33,776 nt of DNA. Origin: Rhodocyclales bacterium (GTDB taxonomy: Bacteria; Pseudomonadota; Gammaproteobacteria; Burkholderiales; Rhodocyclaceae). The notes under the pieces were generated by a model that was not told where the DNA came from, searched no databases, and saw only the letters and a program-made list of their open reading frames with translations. Made by a program: the position numbers and the translations under genes. The DNA lies in contig JAPLQX010000053.1 in assembly GCA_026399435.1 (NCBI GenBank), positions 1-33,776 of the forward strand, in the 5' to 3' direction. Positions 25,910-33,776 of this stretch are shown in pieces (within the stretch, counting starts at the first letter, position 1; each line of letters begins with the position of its first letter).

Positions 25910-26457
25910 CTCGGACCCCTGCATGCCAGCCAGAAGCGGCGGCGCGCGATATACAGGCCCGTCAGGGCAAACACGATCAGGCTGGGCACGATCAGGGCCT
26001 CGGCGATCCACTGCGGCAAGCCAAGCATTACCGAGGAATCGCCGGACTGCTTCGAGGCGAGCGCGGCCACCGCCGTGCGCCAGGACAGCAGCAGCATCAC
26101 CCCGCCGAGCAGCAGCGCGGCAATGCCGTCGAGCGCGGCCCTGACGCGCAGCGGCAGGTGAGTGGTAAAGAAATCCACGCGGACATGGGAATCGTTTATC
26201 TGGCACCAGGGGAAGAACATCGCGGCGGCGACTGCGGCCCCCATCTGCATGATCTCCAGGTCGCCCGGAATGGGCATCGAGAACAGCTTGCGGCCGACGA
26301 TGGATATCAGCGACATGGCGATCAGCAGGATCATGATCGTTCCGCCCAGATAGGCCAGTGCACGGCTCACCGCCAGCAGCCGGATGCCGAGAGGACTGTG
26401 CGGCGGCTCCTCCGGGTGGCCGACGTGCTCGACCGAGCCGGGCTCGAGTTCAATCAT
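25906..26457 (-). CDS. TRAP transporter small membrane subunit (DctQ family), second system
   Basis: A 183-residue four-segment membrane protein (hydrophobic stretches near 33-55, 65-85, 105-128 and 147-170). Blocks ISIVGRKLFSMPIPGDLEIM and SHVRVDFFTTHLP match the DctQ family and the paralogue at 3789. It has a longer hydrophilic N-terminus (MIELEPGSVEHVGHPEEPPH). A GGAGAC site precedes the ATG. It is the first gene of the minus-strand operon whose predicted promoter (26636-26608) is overlaid by a TetR-type operator, so expression probably needs the TetR ligand. Confidence 0.92.
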   Translation of the reverse strand: MIELEPGSVEHVGHPEEPPHSPLGIRLLAVSRALAYLGGTIMILLIAMSLISIVGRKLFSMPIPGDLEIMQMGAAVAAAMFFPWCQINDSHVRVDFFTTHLPLRVRAALDGIAALLLGGVMLLLSWRTAVAALASKQSGDSSVMLGLPQWIAEALIVPSLIVFALTGLYIARRRFWLACRGPR

Positions 26458-26607
26458 GCGAAGTCTCCGTCGCGGTCAAAAATTCGCCCACCGGCGCGGA
26501 CTGATGCGCTATCGAAATGCTCATCCTTTTGTCTCTTCCTTGGCTGTTGCGGTTTTGCCGGCGTGTTTCGGGAAACCACGCAGCGCCGCTTCTTCTATCT
26601 GAACATG

Positions 26608-26636
26608 ATTGAACGCTCATTCATTGTGAAAGTCAA
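26608..26636 (-). promoter_or_regulatory. TRAP/CoA-ligase operon promoter with TetR-type operator 1
   Basis: On the minus strand TTGACT (26636-26631), a 17-bp spacer and TTCAAT (26613-26608) form a good sigma-70 promoter. The motif TGAACGCTCATTCA (plus strand, 26610-26623) covers the -10 and half the spacer, a position suited to repression. Near-identical motifs lie at 26690 and 30980. Confidence 0.7.
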
Positions 26637-26671
26637 GTTCTTAATGCAGCATTCGAAATGACTAATGGGGG

Positions 26672-26708
26672 TTGACTTGTCAGACTGACTGAGCAATCAT
26701 TCAGTCTG
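26672..26708 (+). promoter_or_regulatory. Promoter of the BadH-like SDR operon with TetR-type operator 2
   Basis: TTGACT (26672-26677), 17 bp and AATCAT (26695-26700) form the forward promoter. TGAGCAATCATTCA (26690-26703) overlays the -10. It is embedded in a wider perfect inverted repeat CAGACTGA (26681-26688) / TCAGTCTG (26701-26708). Together with operator 1 it fills the 338-bp divergent interval 26458-26795; I see no ORF there. The ~87 bp after it are a leader with no other recognised element. Confidence 0.7.
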
Positions 26709-26795
26709 ACATTTAGGCGGGGCGTGGTGCTCTTCAGCATCCAGTCGAGCGCTGGCCCACCGATCCGGATCCTGAAAAAAGAAAGCGAGTAAATC

Positions 26796-27542
26796 ATGCG
26801 ATTAGATGGCAAGACGGCAGTGATCACCGGGGGCGCATCGGGGATCGGCAAGGCAACTGCGGAGATGCTGGCGGAAGCCGGAGCGCATGTCCTGATCGGC
26901 GATCTCGACGAAACCAACGGCGAGGCGGTCGCTGCCGCCATCCGTGCCAAGGGACAGGCCGCCGATTTCGCCCGCCTCGACGTCGCCGACCTGGCATCGG
27001 TGGCCGCCTTCAAGAGCGCCGCCGACGCGCTGAACCTCAAAGTCGACATCGTCGCCAACGTCGCCGGCTGGGGCAAGATCCAGCCCTTTATGGAGAACAC
27101 CCCCGAGTTCTGGCGCAAGGTGATGGACGTCAATCTGCTCGGCCCGGTGGCCGTGACGCACGCCTTCCTGCCCGGAATGATCGAGCGCAATTCGGGCAAG
27201 GTGGTCACGGTATCGAGCGATGCCGGCCGTGTCGGCAGCCTGGGCGAGACGGTCTATTCCGGCGCCAAGGGCGGCGCGATCGCCTTCACCAAGTCGTTGG
27301 CGCGGGAAGTCGCCCGCTACGGCATCAACGTGAATTGCGTTTGCCCCGGACCGACCGACACGCCGCTGTTGGCCGCCGTTCCGGAAAAGCACCGCGAGGC
27401 CTTCGTCAAGGCGACGCCGATGCGCCGCCTGGCAAAGCCTTCCGAAATCGCCGACGCGATTCTGTTCTTCGCCAGCGATCGCGCGTCCTTCGTGACGGGC
27501 CAGACGATCAGCGTCAGCGGCGGTCTGACCCTGGCGGGCTGA
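26796..27542 (+). CDS. BadH-like SDR (hydroxyacyl-CoA dehydrogenase)
   Basis: A 248-residue short-chain dehydrogenase with TGGASGIG at 11-18 and Ser141, Tyr154 and Lys158 as catalytic residues (VSSDAGRVGSLGETVYSGAK). The sequence SSDAGRVGSLGETVY and NCVCPGPTDTPLL closely recall BadH, the 2-hydroxycyclohexanecarboxyl-CoA dehydrogenase of Rhodopseudomonas, and related SDRs in aromatic CoA clusters. The usual NNAG is NVAG (88-91) here. It is first in the plus-strand operon under operator 2, 38 bp before the crotonase gene. A role in oxidising a cyclic or ring-opened hydroxyacyl-CoA is likely; the exact substrate is not. Confidence 0.88.
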   Translation: MRLDGKTAVITGGASGIGKATAEMLAEAGAHVLIGDLDETNGEAVAAAIRAKGQAADFARLDVADLASVAAFKSAADALNLKVDIVANVAGWGKIQPFMENTPEFWRKVMDVNLLGPVAVTHAFLPGMIERNSGKVVTVSSDAGRVGSLGETVYSGAKGGAIAFTKSLAREVARYGINVNCVCPGPTDTPLLAAVPEKHREAFVKATPMRRLAKPSEIADAILFFASDRASFVTGQTISVSGGLTLAG

Positions 27543-27580
27543 AACCCGAGTTACCAATTTGCAGATGAGAGGAGCACTAC

Positions 27581-28399
27581 ATGTACAAGCTTAAGGCAGC
27601 AGACTGGCGCCCGGAACATTTCAAGCTGGAGGTCGCGAACAACGTCGCCACCATCACCCTGAACCGTCCGGAACGCAAGAATCCCCTGACATTCGAAAGT
27701 TACGCCGAACTGCGCGACACCTTTCACAAGTTCCAGTATGCCGAGGACGTCCGCGTCGTCGTGATCACCGGAGCCGGCGGCAACTTCTGCTCGGGCGGCG
27801 ATGTGCACGAGATCATCGGGCCGCTGACCAAGATGGACATGACCGGTCTCCTGAAATTCACGCGCATGACGGGCAACCTGGTGAAGGAAATGCGCAATTG
27901 CCCGCAGCCCATCATCGCCGCCGTTGACGGAATCTGCTGCGGCGCCGGCGCCATCATTGCCATGGCCAGCGACCTGCGCTACGGCACTCCGAAAGCCAAG
28001 ACCGGCTTCCTTTTCGTCAAGGTCGGCCTGGCCGGTTGCGACATGGGCGCCTGCAGCATCCTGCCGCGGATCATCGGCCAGGGCCGCGCTTCGGAACTGC
28101 TTTACACGGGGCGCATGATGACCGCTGAGGAAGGCCAGGCTTGGGGCTATTTCAACGGCGTCGTCGCCCAGGAAGAACTGCTGCGAACGGCCACCAACAT
28201 GGCGCAGTCTCTCGCCGACGGCCCGGCGTTTGCCCACTCCGTTACCAAGAAGTGCCTGCACCAGGAGTGGAACCAGACCATCGAGCAGGCGCTGGAGACC
28301 GAGGCCGAAGCCCAAGCCATCTGCATGCAGACCGAGGACTTCAAGATCGCCTATCACGCCTTCGTCGCCAAGGAAACACCCAAGTTCATAGGTAACTGA
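27581..28399 (+). CDS. Crotonase-fold protein lacking both catalytic glutamates
   Basis: A 272-residue enoyl-CoA hydratase/isomerase-superfamily protein. The CoA and oxyanion-hole parts are present ([24 protein letters not shown] and the GICCGAGA turn). Aligned with rat enoyl-CoA hydratase, however, Glu144 is Ile125 ([11 protein letters not shown]) and Glu164 is Phe145 (GFLFVKVGL). Ordinary water addition is therefore unlikely. Asp154 in AGCDMGA sits about where 4-chlorobenzoyl-CoA dehalogenase and dienoyl-CoA isomerase have a catalytic Asp. AGAGGAG precedes the ATG. The C-terminal [15 protein letters not shown] tail marks a subgroup I associate with aromatic CoA clusters (AbmB-like). Function: CoA-ester isomerase, hydrolase or lyase; not settled. 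Confidence 0.85.
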   Translation: MYKLKAADWRPEHFKLEVANNVATITLNRPERKNPLTFESYAELRDTFHKFQYAEDVRVVVITGAGGNFCSGGDVHEIIGPLTKMDMTGLLKFTRMTGNLVKEMRNCPQPIIAAVDGICCGAGAIIAMASDLRYGTPKAKTGFLFVKVGLAGCDMGACSILPRIIGQGRASELLYTGRMMTAEEGQAWGYFNGVVAQEELLRTATNMAQSLADGPAFAHSVTKKCLHQEWNQTIEQALETEAEAQAICMQTEDFKIAYHAFVAKETPKFIGN

Positions 28400-28411
28400 G
28401 AAAGCTGCTCA

Positions 28412-28442
28412 CCGGTGCCGACGCGCAACGCGTCGGCACCGG
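28412..28442 (+). terminator. 14-bp perfect hairpin after the crotonase gene
   Basis: CCGGTGCCGACGCG (28412-28425) pairs fully with CGCGTCGGCACCGG (28429-28442) around a CAA loop, 12 bp past the stop codon. No T-tract follows, so it may be an attenuating or mRNA-stabilising stem, or a bidirectional stop, between the crotonase and the tetR gene. Confidence 0.6.
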
Positions 28443-28535
28443 CGGCCGGGCGCCGGGCCGTTTCAGGCGTAGGCCGCACAATTTCGTGGCAGACTGCGCG
28501 CCTAGGCCGAACGGCACTGATCAAAGGGGGCAAAG

Positions 28536-29294
28536 ATGGGTTCTGCAGCGGATGTCCAGGCACTGGTTACCGATCCAAAACTGGTCGAGGAACGACGCGG
28601 GCAGATCGTGCGGGCCGCCGTCAAGCTGTTTTCCGACGAAGGTTATTACACGACGACCATCCAGCAGATCGCCAAGGAGGCCGGCGTCAGCACCGGATTG
28701 ATCTACCAGTATTTCCGCGACAAGGACGACATCCTCTACCTCAGCCTGAAGCTGGTGCTGGACACCTACGAGAACGAGATTCCGCCGCAACTCGCCGGCA
28801 TCGAGCATCCTGTGGAACGGCTCTGCGTGGCGACCTGGGCTTACTGCCACATCGTCGACGAACTGCGCGCTGCGACGCTCCTGGCCTATCGTTCCACCAA
28901 ATCGCTGCGTGCGGATCGCCGGGTTCTGATCAAGGATGCCGAGACCCGAACCAACCGGCTGATCGAAAAGTGCATCCACTCCTGCGTCGAAGGCGGCTAC
29001 ATGCGCGAGCTGAACGAGTACCTGCATTCCTACCAGTTGGTGATGTTCGCGCATTCATGGGCACTGAAGCACTGGGTCCTCAGCGAGCACTACAGTCTGG
29101 AGGCCTACGTTACCGAGGGCATCAAGCTGCTGATCGAACCCTTCCTGACGGCAAAGGGACGCCGTGGTCTGGCGGGCGTCGCCGAGCGCACCCAGGCCTT
29201 CCGCAGTCCGTCCCTGATGGCCGCGGCGAAGGCGAAGACGCAAGCCGAATCGCCGGTCAGGCGAAGAAGGCGGCCCCGCGCCGCAGTGGTCTGA
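28536..29294 (+). CDS. TetR-family transcriptional regulator
   Basis: A 252-residue TetR repressor. Helix-turn-helix residues ~18-65 read RRGQIVRAAVKLFSDEGYY, then TIQQIAKEAGVSTGLIYQYF and DKDDILYLSL. The rest is the helical ligand pocket, with a basic Arg-rich C-terminal tail (RRRRRPR). TetR proteins of this kind in proteobacteria often sense acyl-CoA or aromatic CoA esters. It is the only such regulator in the region and lies between the operons bearing the three TGAACGNTCATTCA-type motifs, so it is the obvious candidate to bind them. An AAAGGGGGCAAAG site precedes the ATG. No such motif was seen upstream of its own gene. Confidence 0.92.
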   Translation: MGSAADVQALVTDPKLVEERRGQIVRAAVKLFSDEGYYTTTIQQIAKEAGVSTGLIYQYFRDKDDILYLSLKLVLDTYENEIPPQLAGIEHPVERLCVATWAYCHIVDELRAATLLAYRSTKSLRADRRVLIKDAETRTNRLIEKCIHSCVEGGYMRELNEYLHSYQLVMFAHSWALKHWVLSEHYSLEAYVTEGIKLLIEPFLTAKGRRGLAGVAERTQAFRSPSLMAAAKAKTQAESPVRRRRRPRAAVV

Positions 29295-29340
29295 TTTTTG
29301 GGACAGCGCGCCGACACAACGTGACGGCGCGCGCAACCGG

Positions 29341-30108
29341 ATGGAACAAATGATTTCCCTGAATATCGAAGGCGCGGTCGCCACCGCAACCCTGTGCCGG
29401 GCGCCAGTGAATGCGATCAATGACGAGTGGGTGGCGCGCTTCGGGCAGGTGCTCGACGAGGTGGAGCGAGCGACGTCGGTCAGCGTGCTCTGGATCCGCA
29501 GCTCCGAGCGGGCGTTTTGCGCCGGGGCGGATCTGGCCTTGATGCACAGCATTCTCGATAGTGCCGCGGGCCGCGAGCAAATGATCGACCTGACGCGCCG
29601 CATGCAGCAGGTGTTCGCTCGCCTGGAAGCCTTGCCCAAGGTGACGCTGGCGGAGATCGGCGGCGCGGCGCTGGGCGGCGGCTTCGAACTCGCGCTGTCC
29701 TGCGACCTGCGCGTGACCGGCGACTCCGCCAAGGTCGGCCTGCCCGAAGCGGGTCTCGGGCTGCTGCCTGCCGCGGGCGGCACGCAGCGCCTGACGCGCA
29801 TCTGCGGCGAGGCCATCGCCCGGCGCCTGATACTCGGCGCCGAAGTTGTCTCAGGCGGAGATGCCGTCGTGCTCGGCCTCGCCCAATGGTCGGCGCCTGC
29901 CGCTGGCCTCGAAGCCGCGACGCGCACGATCGTTCAGCGCATTGCCGCCATTCCGCCCAGGGCGCTGGCCGAATGCAAGCACTGCATCAATGTCGCCCTC
30001 GACGGCAGCGCCGACGGGTTCGAGACCGAACTGGCCGGCAGCGCGGCGCTGCTTGCCTTGCCCGAGACACAACAGCGCGTCGCCAGGTTTCTCGAAAACC
30101 GGCGCTAG
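29341..30108 (+). CDS. Enoyl-CoA hydratase/isomerase family protein with intact glutamates
   Basis: A 255-residue crotonase. In contrast to the homologue at 27581, both catalytic glutamates are present: Glu116 in GGGFELALSCD and Glu136 in GLPEAGLGLLPAAGG. The oxyanion block AFCAGADL is also intact, so syn hydration of an enoyl-CoA is chemically plausible. The start could be 29341 or the in-frame ATG at 29350; neither has a strong ribosome site. It follows tetR by 46 bp. It probably supplies the hydratase step of the CoA-ester oxidation encoded around it. Confidence 0.9.
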   Translation: MEQMISLNIEGAVATATLCRAPVNAINDEWVARFGQVLDEVERATSVSVLWIRSSERAFCAGADLALMHSILDSAAGREQMIDLTRRMQQVFARLEALPKVTLAEIGGAALGGGFELALSCDLRVTGDSAKVGLPEAGLGLLPAAGGTQRLTRICGEAIARRLILGAEVVSGGDAVVLGLAQWSAPAAGLEAATRTIVQRIAAIPPRALAECKHCINVALDGSADGFETELAGSAALLALPETQQRVARFLENRR

Positions 30109-30148
30109 TGGTGTGCTTCTCAAGTAGTGCGACTGTCGCTAATTGGAC

Positions 30149-30211
30149 CGTCGTCCCGGCGAAGGCCGGGACCCAGTTGCGTGCTGGATTCCGGCCTTCG
30201 CCGGAATGACG
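30149..30211. repeat. Inverted REP-like element
   Basis: Two inverted copies, CGTCGTCCCGGCGAAGGCCG... (30149-30176) and the reverse complement of a CGTCATTCCGGCGAAGGCCG... unit (30184-30211), are separated by 7 bp. Units of this type are common intergenic repeats in beta- and gammaproteobacteria. They could fold into a long stem and end or stabilise the upstream mRNA. Confidence 0.75.
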
Positions 30212-30283
30212 AATCGGAAGTCTTGTAATTCGATCTATTCACAAGCGCCACACTAGCGCCCGGCAGCACGACCACGCAGGACC

Positions 30284-30805
30284 ATGACCCACAAGATTCC
30301 GGAATCGTTAGAGTCGGCGCGCCTCGTGCTGACAGTGCCGCAGGCGGAGGATTGGCTTGCGCTGCACGCCTACTACTCCGATGCCGAATGCGCCAGATAC
30401 ACCTTCCAGCAGCCATTGCCGGAAAGCGAAACGCAGCGTGTCGTCGGCTCGCTGGTGCGTCATTGGGACCGCAAGGGCTACGGCCCCTACGTCGTGAGAG
30501 AAAAGCAATCCGCGTCAGTGGTCGGCCTGGTGGGGCTCTGGTTTCCGTCCGAATGGCCCGAGACCGAGATCAAGTGGGCCATCATCCGCGAGCATTGGGG
30601 CAAGGGCTACGCCAGCGAAGCGGCGCGAGCGGTCCAGGCCATGCTGCCGCGCTACCTCCCGGACATGCAGCCGATCAGCCTGATCGACGCGGAGAACAGC
30701 CGGTCGATCGCACTGGCGACAGCTCTCGGCGCCGAACTGGAAAAGGAGCTGGTCTTCCGCAACGCTCCTTTCCACATGTACCGCCACCGCCGCAGCGCCG
30801 CTTGA
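30284..30805 (+). CDS. GNAT-family acetyltransferase (RimJ/RimL type)
   Basis: A 173-residue N-acetyltransferase. The order SARLVLTVPQAEDW at the start, VGLVGLWFP in the middle, then REHWGKGYASEAARAV (the acetyl-CoA pyrophosphate-binding motif A) and LIDAENSRSIALATALGAE matches the RimJ/RimL-like group. It would acetylate an amine or protein N-terminus using acetyl-CoA. No clear ribosome site is visible. It is isolated between a REP-like element and the bzd promoter and shows no functional tie to the aromatic genes. Confidence 0.88.
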   Translation: MTHKIPESLESARLVLTVPQAEDWLALHAYYSDAECARYTFQQPLPESETQRVVGSLVRHWDRKGYGPYVVREKQSASVVGLVGLWFPSEWPETEIKWAIIREHWGKGYASEAARAVQAMLPRYLPDMQPISLIDAENSRSIALATALGAELEKELVFRNAPFHMYRHRRSAA

Positions 30806-30962
30806 TCCCCTGGCGAGCGCTTCGCCTCGCGGGCAAGCTCAGCCGCGTTGTCCGTCCAAGTACCGCCGTCACCCAAAAAGCTGCGGCCGCCGGGTGCACA
30901 ACCCGGTCCGATCATTCGCCTCAAAACCACGTCCGGAGGGCTTGCTTTTCTCCCGGCGGCAC

Positions 30963-30993
30963 TTTACACTGGCGGCGAGTGAACGTTCATTCA
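30963..30993 (+). promoter_or_regulatory. bzd operon promoter with TetR-type operator 3
   Basis: TTTACA (30963-30968), 17 bp and TTCATT (30986-30991) form a promoter whose -10 is overlaid by TGAACGTTCATTCA (30980-30993), with a perfect TGAACGTTCA palindrome inside. The geometry is the same as at operators 1 and 2. The bzdN ATG lies 82 bp downstream, after AAAGGAGATC. Bases 30806-30962 hold nothing else I can recognise. Confidence 0.7.
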
Positions 30994-31075
30994 GTAATTG
31001 GACATCAATCAATTGCGCGATTTGCCGGGTGTGCCGATCAGGCGGGTGGCGGAACCTACCAAAGGAGATCAGGGT

Positions 31076-32215
31076 ATGAACGACGGGCTGTTTGACCAGT
31101 TCCAGGAATGGTACGAAAAGCGCCACGACTACGCGCGGGCCTGGAAGGCGCGCACCGGCGGCCAAGTGGTCGCAACGATGTGCACCTATTCCCCGGAGGA
31201 ACTGCTGATCGCCGCCGGCATGCTGCCGGTGCGTGTGCTTGGCGCCCACGAACCGCAGAACGTCACCGAGCCGCACATTTTCGGCATGTTCTGTCCCTTC
31301 TGCCGCGACTCGCTGGCGCAGGGCCTGCTCGGCCGCTACGACTATGCCGAAGGCGTGACGCTGACGCAGTCCTGCATCCAGTACCGGCAGACCTTCAGCT
31401 CATGGCGCCACAGCGTGCCGACGGTGAAATGGGATTTCTACGTCGCGATGCCCAACGATGTGCAGTCGCAGCACGCAAGGAAAATGCACCGCGCCGAAAT
31501 CCAGCGCTTCCGTGTCTTCCTCGAGGCCCTCACCGGCAAGCTCCTGACCGACGACATGCTGAGGGAAGCCCTCGCCGTGATCGACGAGAATCGCCGCCTG
31601 TTGCGCCAGTTGTTCGACTACCGCAAGGAAACCAATCCGCAGGTCACGGGTGTCGAGGCGCTGTATGCCTCGATCACCGCGCAGTTCGTTGACAAGCGCG
31701 AGCACAACGAGATGTTGAAGAAGGTGCTGGCGGCGCTGCCGAAGCGCAACCTGAACCGCCCCGAGGGCGTGCGCTTCATGACCATCGGTTCGGAGAACGA
31801 CGACGTCTCCTTCATGGCCATGGTCGAGTCCGTCGGTTCGACCATCGTCATCGACGACCAGTGCTCGGGCACCCGCTACTTCTGGAACGCCTCGAAGCCC
31901 GAGGACGACGTGATCAAGGCGATCGCCGATCGCTACTGCGACCGCCCGGCCTGTCCGACCAAGGACTACCCGGTGCATACGCGCTTCGACCACGTGCTGA
32001 ATCTCGCCAAGGACTACAACGTCAAGGCCGCGATCTTCCTGCAACAGAAGTTCTGCGATCCGCACGAGGGCGATTATCCCGACCTCAAGCACCATCTCGA
32101 ATCCAACGGCATCCCGACGCTGTTCCTCGAATTCGACATCACCAACCCCATCGGCCCCTTCCGCATTCGCGTCGAAGCCATGCTCGAAACGCTGAGCGAC
32201 GAAGAGCTGTTCTGA
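31076..32215 (+). CDS. bzdN: Benzoyl-CoA reductase, bzd-type subunit N
   Basis: A 379-residue subunit of the FldB/HgdB-like (2-hydroxyglutaryl-CoA dehydratase D component) family. In ATP-dependent class I benzoyl-CoA reductase, this subunit and BzdO form the ring-reducing part, while BzdP and BzdQ hydrolyse ATP and inject electrons. Cys residues in [23 protein letters not shown] and [14 protein letters not shown] are candidate cluster or active-site ligands. The sequence does not resemble Thauera BcrC as I recall it and fits the Azoarcus type better. The frame is open to 30998, but AAAGGAGATCAGGGT fixes the ATG at 31076. bzdO follows after 17 bp. It is cytoplasmic, oxygen-sensitive chemistry. 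Confidence 0.88.
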   Translation: MNDGLFDQFQEWYEKRHDYARAWKARTGGQVVATMCTYSPEELLIAAGMLPVRVLGAHEPQNVTEPHIFGMFCPFCRDSLAQGLLGRYDYAEGVTLTQSCIQYRQTFSSWRHSVPTVKWDFYVAMPNDVQSQHARKMHRAEIQRFRVFLEALTGKLLTDDMLREALAVIDENRRLLRQLFDYRKETNPQVTGVEALYASITAQFVDKREHNEMLKKVLAALPKRNLNRPEGVRFMTIGSENDDVSFMAMVESVGSTIVIDDQCSGTRYFWNASKPEDDVIKAIADRYCDRPACPTKDYPVHTRFDHVLNLAKDYNVKAAIFLQQKFCDPHEGDYPDLKHHLESNGIPTLFLEFDITNPIGPFRIRVEAMLETLSDEELF

Positions 32216-32232
32216 GCCAACAGGAGACCAAC

Positions 32233-33549
32233 ATGAACCCGAATGCAAAGAACCTTTACCCGACCGAACCCCTGAAGCTCTGGACCAAGGCGAAGCAACT
32301 GCGCGAGAACTATTACCAGAACTTCGCCCGCGCCAAGGACAACGGCGGCATACGCTGGTCGGCCGCCGGCTGGTCCTTCGACGCGATTCCGACCTCGCTC
32401 GGTGACGACGTCTATCCGCTCACCGGCGAGCCCTACTCCGCGGGCGTCTCGCTCGACCGCAAGTTCACGCAGCGCTGCCTCGACGCGGCCGAGTCCCAGG
32501 GCTTTGCCCGCGACATGTGCTCCTACATGCGCATCTACTGGGGCAGCATGCATCTCAACGAGTACTACTACGGCGGCGAATGGCCGAAGTCGGACTTCAT
32601 TTTCCAGACACAGATCTGCTGCTCGCACGCCAAGTGGTACCAGCACGTGGCGATGACCAAGAAGATTCCCGATTTCTACGTCGACGTTTCGGTCGGCGCC
32701 TACCGCGACCTCACTCCGGAACGCCTCGACTACGTGACTTCCCAACTCCATGACTCGATCGAGTTCGTCGAGAAGGCGACCGGGCGCAAATGCGACGATG
32801 AGCGGCTGATCCGCGCCATCAAAAATGAAATGCGCGCCACCTCGCGCTGGGCGCAAATTTGCGAACTGCAAAAGGCGGTGCCGGCGCCGCTCGACGAGAA
32901 GACCATGTACTCGCTGTATGTCCTTGCCATCCTGCACAAGTCCTCGCAATGGTGCGCCGACTTCTACGACGAGCTCTACGAAGAAGTGAAGGACCGCGTC
33001 GCCCGCGGCATCGCCGCGGTGCCCACCGAACGTTGCCGGCTGATGTCGGATACGCAGCCGCCCTGGCCTTTCCTCAAGATCTTTCGCTACCTCGAAACCT
33101 TCGGCGCGGTGTCGATCGGCTCGCTCTACACCTTCGGCCTCGAAGGTACCTGGGAGTACAAGGCCGACGGCAGCTGGGGCGCGAGGACGGTGCCGTGGGA
33201 AAAGGGCATCGAAATGAATGACCGCGACACGGCGCTGCGCCTGTATGCCGACTGGAACCTGTCGAAGCCCCTGTGGCAGCAGTTCTTCGATCCGAAAGTG
33301 AAGTCCGAGATGATGCTCAACATCGCGCGCGACTGGAAGGTCGACGGCTGCATGATGCATTTGAATCGCGGCTGCGAAGGCCTCTCGGTGGGGATCATGG
33401 AGAACCGCCAGGACATGGCCAACGCCGGCGTCCCGATCATGACCTTCGAAGGCAACATGGGAGACGAACGGGAATTCGACGAAGTGCGCACCCAGGCACG
33501 GGTCGATGCCTTCATGGAACAGCTCGGCCTGCGCCGTCAAGCAGCGTAA
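32233..33549 (+). CDS. bzdO: Benzoyl-CoA reductase, bzd-type subunit O
   Basis: A 438-residue partner of BzdN in the same FldB/HgdB-like family. The start [20 protein letters not shown] and the [20 protein letters not shown] region fit the O subunit of Azoarcus-type benzoyl-CoA reductase rather than Thauera BcrB. Cys residues in [36 protein letters not shown] are candidate ligands for iron-sulfur clusters; the late [15 protein letters not shown] block is typical of the family. AGGAGACCAAC precedes the ATG. It lies between bzdN and the ATPase gene, the order N-O-P known from bzd operons. Together with BzdN it dearomatises benzoyl-CoA to a cyclic dienoyl-CoA. Confidence 0.88.
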   Translation: MNPNAKNLYPTEPLKLWTKAKQLRENYYQNFARAKDNGGIRWSAAGWSFDAIPTSLGDDVYPLTGEPYSAGVSLDRKFTQRCLDAAESQGFARDMCSYMRIYWGSMHLNEYYYGGEWPKSDFIFQTQICCSHAKWYQHVAMTKKIPDFYVDVSVGAYRDLTPERLDYVTSQLHDSIEFVEKATGRKCDDERLIRAIKNEMRATSRWAQICELQKAVPAPLDEKTMYSLYVLAILHKSSQWCADFYDELYEEVKDRVARGIAAVPTERCRLMSDTQPPWPFLKIFRYLETFGAVSIGSLYTFGLEGTWEYKADGSWGARTVPWEKGIEMNDRDTALRLYADWNLSKPLWQQFFDPKVKSEMMLNIARDWKVDGCMMHLNRGCEGLSVGIMENRQDMANAGVPIMTFEGNMGDEREFDEVRTQARVDAFMEQLGLRRQAA

Positions 33550-33571
33550 CCGGACTTAGAGAGGACACAAG

Positions 33572-33776
33572 ATGATTACCGCTGGAATCGATATGGGCTC
33601 GCGCAGCGTCAAAGTGGTGCTGCTGGAAGAACTCAAGGTAGACGGAGCGCCGCAGCTCAAATACGGCGTCAAGAAGGTGCACATCATGATGCCCGGCGAC
33701 CTGGACCAGGACCAGGCCGCCGACAAGGCCTTCGACGACGCTTTGGCCGCCGCCGGCTTGAAGCGCAGCGACGTCA
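33572..33776 (+). CDS. bzdP: BCR ATPase subunit, probably BzdP (5' part only)
   Basis: Only the first 68 codons are present; the gene runs off the right edge. The start MITAGIDMGSRSVKVVLLEE is the phosphate-1 loop of the ASKHA ATPase fold used by the activator subunits of benzoyl-CoA reductase and 2-hydroxyacyl-CoA dehydratases. This subunit dimerises around a 4Fe-4S cluster and couples ATP hydrolysis to transfer of low-potential electrons from ferredoxin. GAGAGGACACAAG precedes the ATG. The P rather than Q assignment rests on position directly after bzdO and is less certain than the family. Confidence 0.75.
   Translation, partial: MITAGIDMGSRSVKVVLLEELKVDGAPQLKYGVKKVHIMMPGDLDQDQAADKAFDDALAAAGLKRSDV

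Noticed and set aside
32074..33540. 488-residue minus-strand ORF over bzdO
   Set aside because: The plus-strand bzdO has family motifs, a ribosome site and operon context; the antisense frame has none.
31076..33549. Thauera-type bcrC/bcrB
   Set aside because: The N-terminal sequences and ATPase start fit the bzd type better; this rests on memory of the families and needs an HMM search.

Overview
The window is high-GC DNA with tight operons, many ATGA stop/start overlaps, two TRAP transporters, a betaproteobacterial-type indolepyruvate oxidoreductase and a bzd-type ATP-dependent benzoyl-CoA reductase. Together these suggest a betaproteobacterium of the Azoarcus/Aromatoleum/Rhodocyclales kind that degrades aromatic acids anaerobically or facultatively. 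This is inferred from gene content only. No rRNA, tRNA or CRISPR array was seen.

Region 1 (1-12,000) looks like a LysR regulon. On the minus strand lies an operon: ModA-like binding protein, LigJ-type hydratase, LigK/RraA-type aldolase and a Tat-signal MBL-fold protein. The LysR gene follows. A plus-strand TRAP transporter (small TM, large TM, binding protein, perfect terminator) and an alpha/beta hydrolase come next. A minus-strand iorA-iorB-thioesterase operon closes the region. Three promoters (2701-2768, 3697-3764, 11934-12001) share one 27-bp putative operator and identical internal spacing. This ties transporter, LigJ/LigK and Ior operons into one circuit.

Region 2 (12,000-13,640) holds an SDR gene and a divergent beta-class GST.

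Region 3 (13,640-19,860) has visibly lower GC and looks like an inserted defence-type island: an AlbA_2/Schlafen-like protein, a 1199-residue Mrr-nuclease/superfamily 2 helicase with eight helicase-associated repeats, and a PLD-like protein. The PLD-like gene is bracketed by two copies of a structured repeat that resembles integron attC sites.

Region 4 (19,870-33,776) looks like a TetR regulon for CoA-dependent aromatic or alicyclic acid catabolism. The minus strand carries TRAP transporter, benzoate-CoA-ligase-like enzyme, SDR and acyl-CoA dehydrogenase. The plus strand carries a BadH-like SDR, a crotonase lacking both catalytic glutamates, the TetR regulator, a second crotonase, a GNAT acetyltransferase and then bzdN, bzdO and the start of bzdP. 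Three copies of a 14-bp motif (TGAACGCTCATTCA and variants) overlap the -10 regions of three predicted promoters. The likely logic is: import the acid, activate it with CoA, modify the ring or side chain, and send benzoyl-CoA-type intermediates to the reductase.
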